Notes: generated from the letters alone by a model not told the origin. A DNA stretch of 64,000 bases from Ignelater luminosus (GCA_011009095.1 VTPC01000010.1:1-64000); one strand, 5' to 3'. Counted from the first letter of the stretch, positions 1 through 12,015 are shown. Translations and numbers: made by a program.

Positions 1-727
1 GACAAGTGGTTTCAAAATTTCTGGTATTTCCTATACAACATAATTCTTTTCTCGTTTTAATCATTTCAGTTCAAATAAAATTTTTAAAATAATATCTACC
101 TTGTTTTATTTTCTTTCACTTTGTTAACACATATGGCATGCCTTTCAAATAGCAAGAATTGGCACGCTTTTTTCTTTCTTGTATTGCCCATTTCTATCTC
201 TGTATCCTTAGGGGGTTTGAAAGATTTGTGCAGTAGCGTGTAATTTCTAAAGCAGCTACCTATATAATTATATATCGCTGGGGAAGCCAAGGTTTCACTT
301 ATTGCAAAAACGCTTTGAACTATAATACAACTAAAACTAGAAATGCCATCATATATCATGGACTCGAATCAAATATGTGAGTGTGTGCTTTTTCTCTTTT
401 CGATTCTTCTAACTCTAAGGAATTTCCTGTTCGTAAGAAATATTATTTCTATTATTAGTATCTGGCCGTCTGGGGATTTTAATGTGTTTACTTGACTTAT
501 ATTCCTAGGAAAATTGATTTATCGTCATCGTGTTATTTGGACAATATTATAAATGTCTTTTTTTAGGAAATAGTAGTGAAAGATGTTCTTTCAGTGTCTT
601 GTCTATAGCCAAAATCAGAGTACAAAAATATAAACTTGAAACTGATGAAGTCATATAAATTCGAGTCTCCTTAGTAACATGTTTTTACTTTGTTGTTAAC
701 TATATTATAAAGTGTGTTATTCTTTAG
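1..727. other. AT-rich noncoding stretch
   Basis: No protein family, repeat pair or RNA gene was recognised on either strand. The open frames are short and have the T-rich or A-rich bias expected by chance in this composition. The last bases form a pyrimidine-rich run ending in TTTAG that could serve as a splice acceptor for the next entry. Confidence 0.5.
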
Positions 728-819
728 GTCAACTTTTTCTTTATTTAATGAAACTGGAAATTATGTCAGAACTTAAACGTATATTGCTAATTCCGATGAC
801 AACAAGCAGTATTTTCAAG
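728..819 (+). CDS. candidate internal exon, product unknown
   Basis: This 92-base stretch is bounded by an acceptor-like TTCTTTAG and by a close match to the donor consensus, AAG|GTGAGTAAG. Between them one frame stays open for 30 codons after two leading bases and reads through three ATG codons, including KLEIMSELKRIL. It could instead be a first exon starting at the ATG at 748. No domain is recognisable and no partner exon was found. In DNA this AT-rich a 30-codon open frame is not rare, so the claim rests on the two splice sites being in register with it. Confidence 0.22.
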
Positions 820-1836
820 GTGAGTAAGAAAATCAGAAAGCGGCAGCAAAGTGGTTGGCATGTTAAAAGACACAGTGAGATATTTTGAAAATAAAACGCA
901 ACTGGCATTGTGCATGTTTTAAAAATAAAAATCGTAACAAATCTAACAAGGAAAGATCAAAGATATTAAGAAGTATTGTTTATAAAATGGATGCACAATT
1001 TCTAATTAGAATCGGTTTTACCTATATAGAATGCAATCAGAATTCCAAGCAATTCCAATTATCATCCGCTGTTTTCTGTTTTTCAAGTTAGGTATACCTA
1101 GGGTACAAGCTGATATTTTTCCATTAAAACCTATTTAAAGACATCACAAATTTTTTTAAAAATCGGAATTTTTAATTCTGAATTTTTAAAAAAAAACATA
1201 AGCTAGAAATCTTTATTCGTACTTAATTACCTTTTTTTCTCAAGAAGCTGAATTTTTAAAAATCTTTAAAAGCAAGAAATTGCTGTTTATCCTAATTCCA
1301 AGTTTTCCAAAGAAATAAGAATTCTTGAAATCCGTTACGAATTTTTCTTTAAGAATGCAATTGCGCTATAATAATTACAAATTGGAAATAATGCAACTTT
1401 GCTCTAGGTGTGCAATTTCCTGAACAATTGTTACAAAATGAAAAAATTAAACATTAATAATTTTAATTTTTTTAATTTATTTAAGAAAAATTATAAAATC
1501 CAAAAAATAAGAATATCCAAATCTCGTTTATAATTTCTCTCCAAAAGTGCAATTTGCTTTATAATAATTAGAAAAATTCCAGGAAAAATGCAACTTATTT
1601 AAAAAGAGTTTGAATTATTACAACTTGGTCATGCAGTATGGGCGGATTTCAGAAACTCGTTTAAATCTTGCTCGAGTTTTATTTATTTCTTAATTTTAAA
1701 ACTTTCATTTAGACATTTTCGTCTAGAAATCTACATATAATAACAATACTTTTAATCTCACATTCTTAAATCGCTGTCTTATAAGCATGATTAAAGACTG
1801 ACGACTAATTTTTCAGAATCTTTTGAAAAGGTAAAG
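820..1836. other. AT-rich noncoding stretch
   Basis: Contains long A and T runs and no recognised gene. A short frame at 885-1091 is lysine and asparagine rich, lacks an ATG start and shows no family resemblance. A pyrimidine-rich TTTTTCAG occurs at 1809-1816 just before the next candidate exon, but a stop codon follows it in the relevant frame. Confidence 0.5.
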
Positions 1837-1921
1837 AATTGCAAAACAATTGGTATACAAAGAATTTAAGGTAATTAAAAATTTTCTGATCTCAATCGAA
1901 CGTGATATTGCTCTGTTAAAA
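1837..1921 (+). CDS. candidate exon ending in a serine-protease-like DIALLK motif
   Basis: The frame is open from just after GTAAAG at 1831-1836 and ends exactly at a strong donor, AAA|GTAAGTACA. Its last residues are IERDIALLK. DIALL is the conserved segment around the catalytic aspartate of chymotrypsin-fold serine proteases, and it often lies near an exon end. I could not find exons carrying the histidine segment (TAAHC) or the serine segment (GDSGGP) nearby, and the acceptor is poor. The match is six residues long and may be coincidence, or the exon may be a fragment of a decayed gene. Confidence 0.18.
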
Positions 1922-2189
1922 GTAAGTACATTTATATGGATCTAGGCTTCCATGATTTTTACAAACGTTAGCTACAAAGTCGCAGCTACAGAGATACTAC
2001 TTAATATGTTCCCCCGGGGCACCTTCAAGTAAGGAAACAAGCGGCTCTCAGTAGAATCAGACTTGACATAAGTAAAACCTCTAATTGGTAATTTAAGAAT
2101 CCTACAAAAGGTACAGCTGGGATCAAGGACCAAACTTATGAACAAAATACCAATCAGATTTTATTTCGATAAAACTCCATGGAATTATT

Positions 2190-2900
2190 CCAAATTACAA
2201 ACTATGCAAAGCAAGCGGTTCGTTTGAACAAGGTATTATTAGTTGGTACACTAATAAGCCAAAAATTAAAAGAGTTAGTGCTGATTTCCAAGAACCTAAA
2301 TGCCATGAAAAAATCTGTTGCAATATTTTAGGCTGGAATTTATGCCATTAAACAGTGTGCTTGGGAGTTTTCGTGGAGAGACTTTTTAAAGGCTCCAAAT
2401 AAGCAAACAGAGTGATCTCGTAGGTACAAGCACAGAGGGCATAGAAGGCAACGAGACCACCGATCACTTAGCTAGAACAATATACGACCAACTCTTATCA
2501 GACCTCTACTAGAAGACACTTTAAGGCTTATTTCCAACAGTGGAAGTAAACAAAGGTTCGTATGTATACTGGACTAATAGTCCAAAACAAAGACAAGCAA
2601 ACAAGGGTTAAGCATGGACCCTGCTGTCTGAGATACAATCTTAACAAAATGAACGAAACTCAACCGGCAATATTAAAACATTACTGTGTGACAGCACGAT
2701 GAAGTTTGAATCATCTGGAAAACGTATTTTTAACTCCTAAGATTGTTAAAGAAACAGCTCACAAAAAAATCTATTTTCAGAAATTTAAACTTGAAATAGA
2801 AATACTTACATAGAACAGGATAATCACAAAAGATCGTTTAGGTCCCAATGGAGAGAGGTTAAAACCTAAACAACCCAGCAATAATCTAATCTAACACTAA
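2190..2900 (+). pseudogene. LINE relic with RNase H domain
   Basis: Two pieces of the RNase H domain carried by I/Jockey-type non-LTR retrotransposons are readable on the plus strand. Around 2325-2370 the translation resembles the FQAE-YAI-QCA block, with Gln replaced by a stop and Glu by Gly. Around 2430-2480 it reads GIEGNETTDHLAR, the end of the usual GH-GI-GNE-AD-LA block. The spacing between them is shorter than the family norm, so an internal deletion is likely. Further stops and frameshifts run to about 2900, where a repeated AATCTAATCTAAC tail could mark the 3' end. The upstream EN and RT domains were not found. Non-functional. Confidence 0.6.
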
Positions 2901-3330
2901 GTACAAAACTTAATGTTTGAATCCATTCCATATTTTGTTTTTTACACAACGTTATTTCTTGTGACACCACTTTTAGTTGCGGCTTACAAGACTTGAACAT
3001 ATACGTATACTTCACGCTTTTTGAACACTTTTAAACATGTGATACAATCTATAAAAAGGTACCTTAAGTGGGAAAAATCAATTTTCATGTTTTGAATGCA
3101 TTCTGTTCTGCAGACCTAGAAAGCTTATAGCCAGATTTGTTAATAATTCAGCAAGGTACAGCGTTTTAAAAATTCAGCTTGTAAAATCATAGTTTTGAGA
3201 AAAACGACTTTAAAGTTCTGCATGATACTGTGTGAATAATCGTACTACTACCCAACGCATCGATTGGTACCCGAATCGCGATTAATTACCTATAAATAAG
3301 CGCTCCGGGTAGGGTTAAAGGAGGTCCCAA

Positions 3331-3346
3331 CCCCCCCCCCCCCCCC
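3331..3346. repeat. poly-C homopolymer, 16 bases
   Basis: Sixteen uninterrupted C residues follow CCCAA, in an otherwise AT-rich region. Such runs are prone to sequencing and replication slippage, so the length may be inexact. Confidence 0.95.
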
Positions 3347-4084
3347 AGCTCCAGACACAGGGTTTTCAAATTTCTCAGATTTTTCAATTGGAACGTGTGT
3401 AACGGCTGAAACCTACACCGACGGTAGGAATTTCATCTCCCGATCTTCGTTCATTCTGCACTAGTTTTAGTGTGTCACTTTTTTGACCCGGATATGGCCT
3501 TTTTTGGGGTTCCAACACCAATACAAAATTGAAGCCAATAGAACCGTTTCGATTAAGTACCACCAATAAAGGCGCTATATAACGTCAAAAATAACTGTAC
3601 CCGCAAACAGTTGAAGACAAGTCGAATCGCACCCATAAGAAAGCCTATACTCTAGCCTATACAATAAAAAAAAAGTCTCATATGGATACGACTCTTCGTT
3701 CTCAAGGTACAGCACAAAACGATCAGTGCTTGGTTCTCGGGGGGTGGGGGGAGAAAAAGAAAGGCAAATCGGTTCCTTCTCGCGCACAGATTCTGAGAAG
3801 GGTCGGTTCTATATGGGATTCAAATACAAAGCTGGTTTATATGAGGTGTGTAAATAAACTATTGAGACTGGCAACGTAGGGTTCAATGTAGCAATACTAA
3901 GGACTGCCGGTTTACAGGGAAGGTGGGCCAACATGTGATGCTCCGCCAGTATGAGCTTGAACTCCGTGGAATTGTGTTGAAACCTCATGGGTGTTGGGAA
4001 TGCGCGTCGTGTATTGTCGCCAGTGGTGGTAAAGCACCTTTTACGTGATTTTAAAAACATTCGGTACTACTAAACATGCTGCGT

Positions 4085-4117
4085 TTAGTGGTAAAACACA
4101 ACACGCTTTACCACTAA
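4085..4117. repeat. perfect 11-bp inverted repeat (hairpin)
   Basis: TTAGTGGTAAA at 4085-4095 is followed after 11 bases by its exact reverse complement at 4107-4117. It is not followed by a T run, so it does not look like a terminator. It may be part of an unrecognised repeat. Confidence 0.8.
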
Positions 4118-4394
4118 GAGATCGCAAGGAAACAATTACCAGACAATAAATAACAATGTTTTCAGGCAAGGTAATATTCTTTACATCGGCACATAATTGG
4201 AACGCAATTGGTTTCTGCGCAACCACCCATGAGATTTTAACACAGTTCTACAGGCATTTGGTGGTCCGTAGGAATTTTTCTCATAAACTGTTTTTTCTAT
4301 TTATTTCTAAAAATAAGTGATATCAATTTCGAGCAACGTTTTGCTATCATCTTGTGCGTTCTAATTGTTACTTGGCAGTCAGAATGATCGGGTA

Positions 4395-5097
4395 ACAGTT
4401 AAAATTGACTCACACCACCGTTCTTGAGGTTTTGATCAATAAATTGGGGATAAGGAAAATCTGTGCAAAAATGGTTCCGAAAAACCTTTCGCAGGAATAA
4501 AAGACTTGACTTGTTAGAACGTATCAAAAATGAACCTCATTTTCTGCAACGTGTCATTACTGGTGAAGAGTCTTGGGTCTTTCAGTACGCCCCGGAAACG
4601 AAGCAACAGAGCCAAGAATGGCACACTTCAAGCTCACCAAAGCTAGAGAAAAGCAAGAATAAGCAAGTCGAAGATTAGGACCATGCTGATTTGCTTTTTC
4701 AATAGCCAGGGGATTGTCCACAAAGAGTTTGTGCCTCAAGGCCAAACGGTAAACTAACAATTTTTTTGAGAAGTTTTTGAAAGACGGGTGCTGCATCACG
4801 ACAATGCGCCTTGTCACATAGCATTTTTAATTAATGAAGTTTTGGCAAGTAAAGACATTCCTGTGGTTTTTCAGCCCCCTTATTCTCCCGACTTGTTTTT
4901 GTGACTTTTCTCTCTTCCCAAGATTGAAAAATCAAAGGACGTGATTTTTGGACACCAGAAAACATTAAAACTGCCGTAACCGACCAGTTGAAAGCAATCT
5001 CAGTATCCAAGGACCAGTGAAGAGTGGCGAGATCGTCTCCATCGCTGTGTGGCTTCCCAAGGCAATAATTACTTTGAAGGAGACAATGTAGAATTGT
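4395..5097 (+). pseudogene. decayed mariner transposase
   Basis: A DD34D mariner transposase is readable in several frames. In order: a KLGIRKICAKMVPKNLSQE-like block (about 4440-4495), then ERIKNEPHFLQRVITGEESWVFQY (4514-4590 region), then FFNSQGIVHKEFVPQGQ (about 4697-4745), LHHDNAPCH (about 4790-4818), PPYSPDL (about 4876-4900) and RRCVASQGNNYFEGDN near 5040-5090. The first catalytic Asp of the usual TGDES motif is Glu here. The segment after the SPDL motif that carries the third Asp is damaged. Several frameshifts and stops are present and the N-terminal helix-turn-helix region is missing or unrecognisable. Terminal repeats were not found. Non-functional. Confidence 0.85.
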
Positions 5098-5100
5098 AAT

Positions 5101-8100
5101 TTTAATTGAACAAAAAAATTATAAAAAATTAGTCTTATTGCCTTATTTACCCACCGCGTAGCTTAGAATGTTGCCAAAAGAAGAAGCATCTGGGATTGAA
5201 ACCAAATCGCGTTTTTTTTCGATTTAGGTACCTTTTTATAAATCGCATCAAAAATTTATTTTATTGATTTTGTAGTTTTTAGTTCAAATAGTACTAGCTA
5301 AACGACAGTGATACATTTCATACACGGAAAACATGCTAAAGTAAGTTCAGATCTTTTTCAGAGAGCATTTGAATGGTTTTTAATTCACGAGCCACTTGTA
5401 AAACGACTTTATTTGAAACTGTTAGAAATGGTAGCACCTCATAATAAATACAGATAATTTGCAGTTTTTATACCTAAATCAATTGTGCAAAAAGATTCAG
5501 GTTCAGTGTGTACGTATAAGAATTAGTAATAGGATACGAATTCTTCTAAATTACAAAGGTAAATACTTGGCAATCTCTTTAATACTTATCAAGAGTTTCT
5601 TAAAAATCAAATGTTTAAGAAGTACAGAAAGATGGGCAGCTACGATGCTGAAATTAATAAAAGCTTTAGTAAAAAAAGATTTTTAAAAATGTTTGGGACC
5701 AGGACAAAAATCGAAACAGTATCCAAGTTTGCCACCATAATAACTGAAATCTAAGCAATTTAAGCAAACAAGTTAATGCAACACCGAGTAAAGAAAAGCC
5801 AAAAAAACAACAGATATAGTAGGTATGAAGCTAGACAGGAAAAATAAGAAGACAGGAAATAATAAGTAGATCAAGTAAATAAAACGACAGGACACATATT
5901 GAGCCAGAATAAAATAATAAAACCATCAAAGGTGACCGCGGTATATTAAAGCAGAATCAATAGTGTACTTACCTACTTTCTATTAATACAGTAGATGAAA
6001 GTGATGGTAAGAAATTATATTTACAATAAACAACAAAGATACTATAGAGGAAGCAAAAAAATAAATCTGAAATTACTGAAGATGAGATGAACAATAAAAC
6101 TGAAACATACTGAATTAAAAAATTTAGTAAATAGTAATAATATCTAGGCAAAGTCTCAAAGAGAAACAATTTAACTAAAAGCAAAAAGAATTGACCATGA
6201 ATAAAAAAAGTTTTCTTTATTGATATTCGCCAACATAATATGGACCTAATTATGAAATTCACTACTAAGCATTTTACACAGATTGTATTGGCATTTCTAG
6301 ATTTAGCACTTGACAAGAGAAAATGGAAAAATGCTATAAATCGGCTTTATTGGAAAATTAAGACCCTCAAGTTCACAATCTTATTAAGCAACAAAACGAT
6401 AATTTCTACCTAAGTTCTATTTATTTTAACTTACGATAGTTTAATATAATTAAAGCTTGATAGTTTAATTAAGCCAGGTACAGTAAGCAAATATCGTTAT
6501 TGCGGAAGACATTTCCGAGATTCATAAATTAAGTCTTTTTCTAATTAATTATCTAGCATCTAGGTAATTCACGTTTTGCTTAACTTTAAGATATAGATCA
6601 TCCTATTCTTCCATAAATTATTCTATTAAAACCAACTATATTCGTATCTACTACAATTCAATCCTCCTAGGATTTATGCTTTCACATCTATCAATTAATA
6701 TTGGGTACACGATGTAATTCGTATAGTAGGTTACTAATGACTTTCTCTATTTAAAGTGAATCTTTCTTTTGGACTCGTATCTGAGATACGTTTGCCATTG
6801 AACAAATCAAACAATAAATATTGTACTTCTCATATTTATCTAAAATTTCATATTTAATGATGTTGAATTAATATTTAGTCTTTTCGTGTTTATAAAGTTA
6901 ATTCTGTAATAGATATTTCATGTACTCTGCATACTGTAATGTATTTTGCTCCAAGAATTTATTACTCGTATCTACGTAATAATTAACTATCAAATTAAAT
7001 CAATCAATAAAGAAAAAAATAGACTATAATAATACTTTTTTGCAAATTATTCTTTAGTTTACAATTATCCCCTTCTGACATACATAAATGCGGTTAACAA
7101 ATGTATGGAAAACGGGCGTTTTAATACAACCGCAAATTTTATTGGTTAACCGGAGAAGCAAGACTTCGAATAATAAACTTTATGCTCGACTATATTCCAT
7201 TACCGTTCTACTTATTCTTGTTGTATGTTGTTATATTTGCAACATAAAAAAATCTTTGAGAAATAAACAAAGTGTGTTACGAGACCATTTAAATTAGCTT
7301 TGTTGAATAACGAGAAATTTCTTTTTTGTCATCTTTGTGTTTTGTCTTTTTTATTGGCAATGTGTTACGACCAACATACATTTTTATTCTACATTTTGGT
7401 TTTACTAAACTAGTTACTATTACATTAATTTAGTATTAATGAGAAATTAACAGTTTATCTAATGAACTCACTTAACTTATAATTTTTGTCGTTAGTTTTA
7501 TATTTTAAATGTACAAGAAACAATAATAATTATAAGCCAGTTCTAAAGTTGAATATCATGTTAAATTATTTTCAAATCATGTTTTACAAAATTAGTTTCA
7601 AACAGGTTTTTCATTATTAGTGTTGTTAGTTATTATTATGTTAAAGAAGAAATTCATAAAAATCCAATAACAAACCTGCTTACCTACAAAATTAAAAAAA
7701 CGAGTAACTCTCTTAGCTAATTGTGAGATTACATTCTAAAATCTATTTCTTTTCATAATAAATTGTTAAGACAATCATCAAATAGGTCCAAAATGTCTAC
7801 TACGAAATTTTCTCTTTATAAACTTTCTTCGGACAACGAATAGCTTTCCGGATAGGTACAGCAACTCTCATAGCAGTATGCATTTCTGGCTTCAATCTAC
7901 TCGTATAACCTCTGGATAGAAACCTTTTAATTACTTCTAAATACAAAATGCGCTGCCTAATTGATTTAGGCAGACAATGATCATTGATGTGCAACTTTCT
8001 TCAACGAGGAAATTGATCTTAATGATAATTGCACCTTATACAATGGCTGTTTTCTCTGTTAAGTAAAAAGTATGATTTTAAATAATTTTTTGATTTTAAT

Positions 8101-8449
8101 GTTTAGAATTTTAGTGATTTGCTTATTTGGGAATTTGAAATAGATAGAGTAAAGAGGTATGAATTGAGAAATCTTTAGAGATGACAAAATATAAAAAATC
8201 TCGGTGCCTTTTTAGTGGACATAGTAGTTACCAAACTTGATAAATTTGACTTGGATTCTCCTTTTAGTTTTTCCTTTGCTCTTGCTGATTTGAAGTGCTT
8301 TATCAATTCATATAAATGAAAAATTTGTAGATATGATATTAATGCGGTAAGAGTGCTAGTGCAAATAGAAGTTTAACAGTAAAAATTTCCAGAATGACAA
8401 GCAGTAATTGTGCAAAACTTTTATTAATGTTGTGTTACAACTTTATGAA
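5101..8449. other. AT-rich noncoding stretch
   Basis: No recognised gene or repeat. One minus-strand frame at 5969-6316 codes a hydrophobic, Phe/Leu/Tyr-rich chain without an ATG start. Its stop codon falls within AG|GTAAGTA, a good donor site, so an exon of a membrane protein cannot be excluded, but T-rich DNA gives such frames by chance. A short basic frame on the minus strand at 7800-7994 also has no family resemblance. Confidence 0.4.
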
Positions 8450-8973
8450 ACAAGAAAATTTCAGTCTGAAGTGCTCAATCGCGTTCCGTAGAGAGTAGTC
8501 ATCCCAGATGAAGAAATATTGAAACTGATTATCTAGAAAGACCTTACAAAAACAATCTGTTATATTCGTATCATGTTGAGCAGGTACAAGAACTGCTTAT
8601 AACCGATTATTCATGGCGTTTAGCTTTCTATCTTGGGTTTTACAAAAATGCCAAGAAACAAAGTGGCCAATAAGATTCTTTAGACTGGCAAAGCTTGTTT
8701 TGCTCTTCGAAGCATTTTAAACTATCGTAATGTTCATAAAGAAACTGAAGAGAATCTGCAAACTATTCAGCAAGAACACTTTCTAGGGCAGTTATCTTTA
8801 AATGTGTTCCAGACGTTGATATACCCTTAGTATATAGAAACAATTATTTGTGGATGCGTGATGGCGCTTTCGCGCATTTTAGAAGTCAAATCAATGGAGT
8901 TGGACGTTAGACGGCGTAGTAGTGTAATAGCATGATTAGCTCAAACTTCTGATTTGAGCAAAATCGACTTCTA
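8450..8973 (+). pseudogene. old Tc1/mariner-type transposase relic, 5' part
   Basis: Fragments match the insect transposase family whose catalytic region contains a HDGAPAHF motif. Visible in order: a VVIPDEEILKL-like segment (about 8490-8530), a Y-YHVEQVQELL-like block (about 8560-8600), PLVYRNNYLWMRDGAFAHF (about 8825-8880, with the second catalytic Asp in RDGAFAHF), and SDLSKIDFY at the end (about 8950-8973). Frameshifts and stops separate the blocks and the segment with the first catalytic Asp was not found. The frame is cut at 8973 by the mariner insertion and resumes at 10003. Non-functional. Confidence 0.65.
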
Positions 8974-10002
8974 CGAGGGACACTGCTAAACATTCGCGGA
9001 ATCGAGTACCTCTAGTATTACCAGCGTTCTGCAATTGTCACATTCGTAAAATTCGACATTTGTTACAAATAACACAGTTAACAGTCTGAGTCCAAACCGA
9101 GTAATTTTAATTCAACAGAATTTAACAGAGTAATTTTGTGACAAAATGGAAACATCCAATCATGATGATTTTTTTTGATTTTTGATATGAGTTAACACCA
9201 CACAATGTATGAAAAAGCGTAGAAGACCAACGTTTGATGATGAAGTTTGCGAAGATCATCCATACACCTCTGTTGTTGTAAAAACATCAATGCTGTGTGT
9301 AAAATAATTAAAGCAGATCGGCATATGACATCCAGTGAGATAGAAGCTTTGCATGAGCATTTTAATGTAAGGAAGCTTTGGATCCCTCACAATTTGACAG
9401 AAGCGCAAAAATCTGCACGTGTCAATTGGTACAAGGAAACGCTCGAAAAATTTGACCATGGTCGTTCAAATTCTGTGTATTACAACGTAACAGATGACGA
9501 AACATGGATTATTCGTATGAGCCCGAAACTAATCAGGAATTGACTGTATGGGTATTTCAAGATGAACCAAAAATAATAAAAGATGATTGCTTATTTTTCG
9601 GGAAAACGGGTCACGTTGCAACTGTCTCATTAGGGGATTGAAGAACAGTTAATGCTGACTAGTATATTTTAATTTGTTTGCCGGAATTATCGCTGAAACC
9701 AGAAAAAAACAACTTAAACCGGCAAACGAACTGTAGACCTTTGACCAGTGAAGATATCAAATTAATGACTCATTGACCATATTCTCCTGATTTATTGTCT
9801 AATGACTTCTTCTTGTTTCCAAAAATTCAATATAAAATTTAAATCATTTGTTTCGATGGAGAAAATGTTTCTAAGATTAGTTTCATCGAAAGAAAAGTGT
9901 ATAGATGTTAAAGGCACATATTTTGAGAAGCAATAAAGCAATTTACATAACGTAATGTGTGTTTTGTTTTACTTTTTCCGCGAATTTTAGCAGTGCCCCT
10001 CG
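8974..10002 (+). mobile_element. deleted mariner-like element with both terminal repeats
   Basis: The left end CGAGGGACACTGCTAAA and the right end, reverse complement CGAGGGGCACTGCTAAAA, are imperfect terminal inverted repeats that continue through CGCGG. A TA dinucleotide lies on each side (8972-8973 and 10003-10004), the target duplication expected for mariner. At 1029 bp it is shorter than the usual 1.3 kb, so about 250 bp is missing. It sits inside an older transposase relic. Confidence 0.85.
9140..9935 (+). pseudogene. mariner transposase remnant inside the 8974 element
   Basis: The clearest piece (about 9290-9540) contains KIIKADRHMTSSEIEAL, then WIPHNLTEAQKSARVNW, then the first catalytic site as TDDETW in place of TGDESW. 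Later pieces include VWVFQDEP (about 9547-9575), TGHVATVSL (about 9610-9640) and a C-terminal GTYFEKQ stop near 9915-9935. The DNA-binding N-terminus is mostly missing, several stops and frameshifts are present, and the HHDNA catalytic block is deleted. It belongs to the same broad family as the minus-strand copy at 47.5-48.8 kb but is much more decayed. Confidence 0.85.
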
Positions 10003-10060
10003 TATCTGTTTACAGGTCACCAATTGTAGCTGTAGATGTTCTGCATTCAATAATAATTAA
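10003..10060 (+). pseudogene. old transposase relic, 3' part after mariner
   Basis: Joining this side to 8973 across one TA gives D-F-Y-L-F-T-G-H. This resembles the DFYLWGHLK block that follows the third catalytic Asp in the family. That agreement places the insertion inside the older gene. Resemblance fades after about 20 codons. Confidence 0.5.
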
Positions 10061-11580
10061 AGCAAGTACTCGAAACCACAAAAGGTAGTTATTTTCAACA
10101 CGAGTTGTTGAATTTTTTTAGTAAAATTGTTGTTTGGGTTATTGTTATTACAGAAACAACCGACATTAGCCGATTGCTGGCCCAAAACATAGCAGAGCCA
10201 ACAAAGGTGGAAGACTAAGATAGCCTCGAAATAATGACCTTTTTAACTTTTAGTGCTGTCTAATTTAAAGCAGTTCGCCTGCAAGGTCGAGTCGAGACAT
10301 TTAAGAAACGTTTATAAGAACATGCGCAGGATGTCCGAATTTGTCACTTATAAAGCAGATCATGGCTAGTGATTAATAAATACCAGACAGTTAAAAAATG
10401 TATTTGAAACTTAGAACTTACGTATGCAGTTACCAAGAATGACATATGCTTAATTAAAAAGAAGTAGAGAAACTAAAATGATACAGTAAGATGAACATAA
10501 CTCTTCATAATTGCATTTCTAGGTTAAGTTGTCGGTAGCATTAACTTATATAATTCCTGCTTAATTTATTTTAAAAATTTTAATTGACAAAAAGATTATT
10601 TGTTGCAATCAAGAGCAATGTCTCTTTTAGTGTGTCTTTTTAATAATATCTTTGTTATAGTTCATGAAGTTTCTTTCAATTATTTTATCAATTTGTATGT
10701 TTACGTTTGCGTTGTAAAGTCTCGTTACTTACTGCTAATTTATTTTTAAGAAATTCAAGTTTTATTGTTTTGATTATTAAATTACTCATAGATATTGTGA
10801 AAATCACTGACAATTATCTATGGCTGATTTAATTATACAATTTAACTAAATATCTGGGTTTACTTGTTAGAAGATAATATGAAATTGTGCCTTTTGTTAG
10901 GTTAGCAATTAAAATATGGAAGTCGAGTCTGACACTTGATATTTACTTCTAACTAATTAAATATTTGTATTTCTCAACAAATGCAATTATAACAATCTTA
11001 AATTAATTATACTCTAATAATGTTATGAAAGAATATCGCATTATGCAACGTGTTATACATTTTTAGGTTAAAACATTTTTTTCCTTAATAGGGTATCAAA
11101 ATGTATATGAAATTCTAATAAAATCCATTTAAATGCGTTACTCATCACACCAAAACATCCAACTACTTAAAAATTATATTAATTCCTTGATTAACAAACA
11201 TACAAACATGGAATTTATTCTCAATTAACATACAGCTTATAAATGATACGAACAGTTTCAAAAACCAATTTAAAATAATTATAAACTCGGGTTTATTCCA
11301 TGTAAAACATAACCAAATTCGTGTTTCGATTTTAAATTAACTACACAACTATAATATTCCGATTCTTTTTTTAAACTTCTCATGCATAAAATATACATAT
11401 AATTCTGAGAAATTTATGTTAAAACATGAATGGACTTAGGTGTTGTTGTTCATTGTATTTTATACAGAAAACCATGCCTACTTGATTACGTAAAAAATAC
11501 CTTTTTTTTCTAAATAATAATTAATAGATGTGTGTAGGAATTAAAATTTAAATTTAGTCACTTTCCATTCGAAGCCTTAT
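10061..11580. other. AT-rich noncoding stretch
   Basis: No gene, RNA or repeat pair recognised. It would form the 3' flank of the small minus-strand gene proposed next. No further exons for that gene were evident here. Confidence 0.45.
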
Positions 11581-12015
11581 TTATTGTACATGTGTGAGCT
11601 GAGCATCCTGTTTTTGAATAGCTTCCTCTTTTACTAAACTTAGACGGGTTTCAGTCATTTATTTAATTAGGCAAGAAAAGGCGAAAGCAGATTTAGTCAA
11701 GGTTCTATATAATTATTAAGAAATAAAATTCTGATTTTTGAGTTACCCGCAGGAATTCGACATATTATATCAACAGGAGTAATACACAGGGTGGTCTATA
11801 TGAACTTATTGAATACATAAAAGAGTTGTATAATATTACCTAGGTATAAATAAATTGTAACTTATAAAAACACTCATAGATATCTCTAGAAACAGGATTA
11901 TTAACATCTTTAAATAATTATCTTTTATAATAAAATAAATAAAAGATTCCTCACCTTTTACAGCAGAAACTGAAATCAATCCTATGATAAAGATCGCTGT
12001 AACTGATGCAAACAT
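11581..12015 (-). CDS. candidate two-exon gene for a small secreted peptide
   Basis: Exon 1 coding part is 12015-11955: ATG in a good insect context (CAAAATG), 20 codons and one extra base, then a donor AAAG|GTGAGG. The 20 residues have signal-peptide character: hydrophobic IFIIGLI core, small residues SVSA before the likely cleavage point. About 320 bases downstream an acceptor TTTAG ends at 11634. Exon 2 (11633-11581) supplies the two bases that complete the split Val codon, then reads KEEAIQKQDAQLTHVQ and a TAA stop. The stop overlaps an AATAAA hexamer. The predicted precursor is 37 residues, with a mature peptide of about 19 charged, helix-prone residues and no cysteines. No known family was recognised. 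A longer transcript with further exons, or chance, remain possible; the phase agreement and promoter favour a real gene. Confidence 0.35.

Larger units (their letters stand above)
2901..4390. other. unassigned stretch with homopolymer and hairpin
   Basis: No protein family was recognised. Local G/C-rich patches (3300-3350, 3720-3790, 3900-4030) differ from the AT-rich surroundings, suggesting old inserted sequence of unknown type. The poly-C run and hairpin listed separately lie here. Confidence 0.4.

Noticed and set aside
7800-7994. Basic minus-strand frame as the last exon of the small secreted gene
   Set aside because: No acceptor gives a frame compatible with the phase left by the exon ending at 11955.
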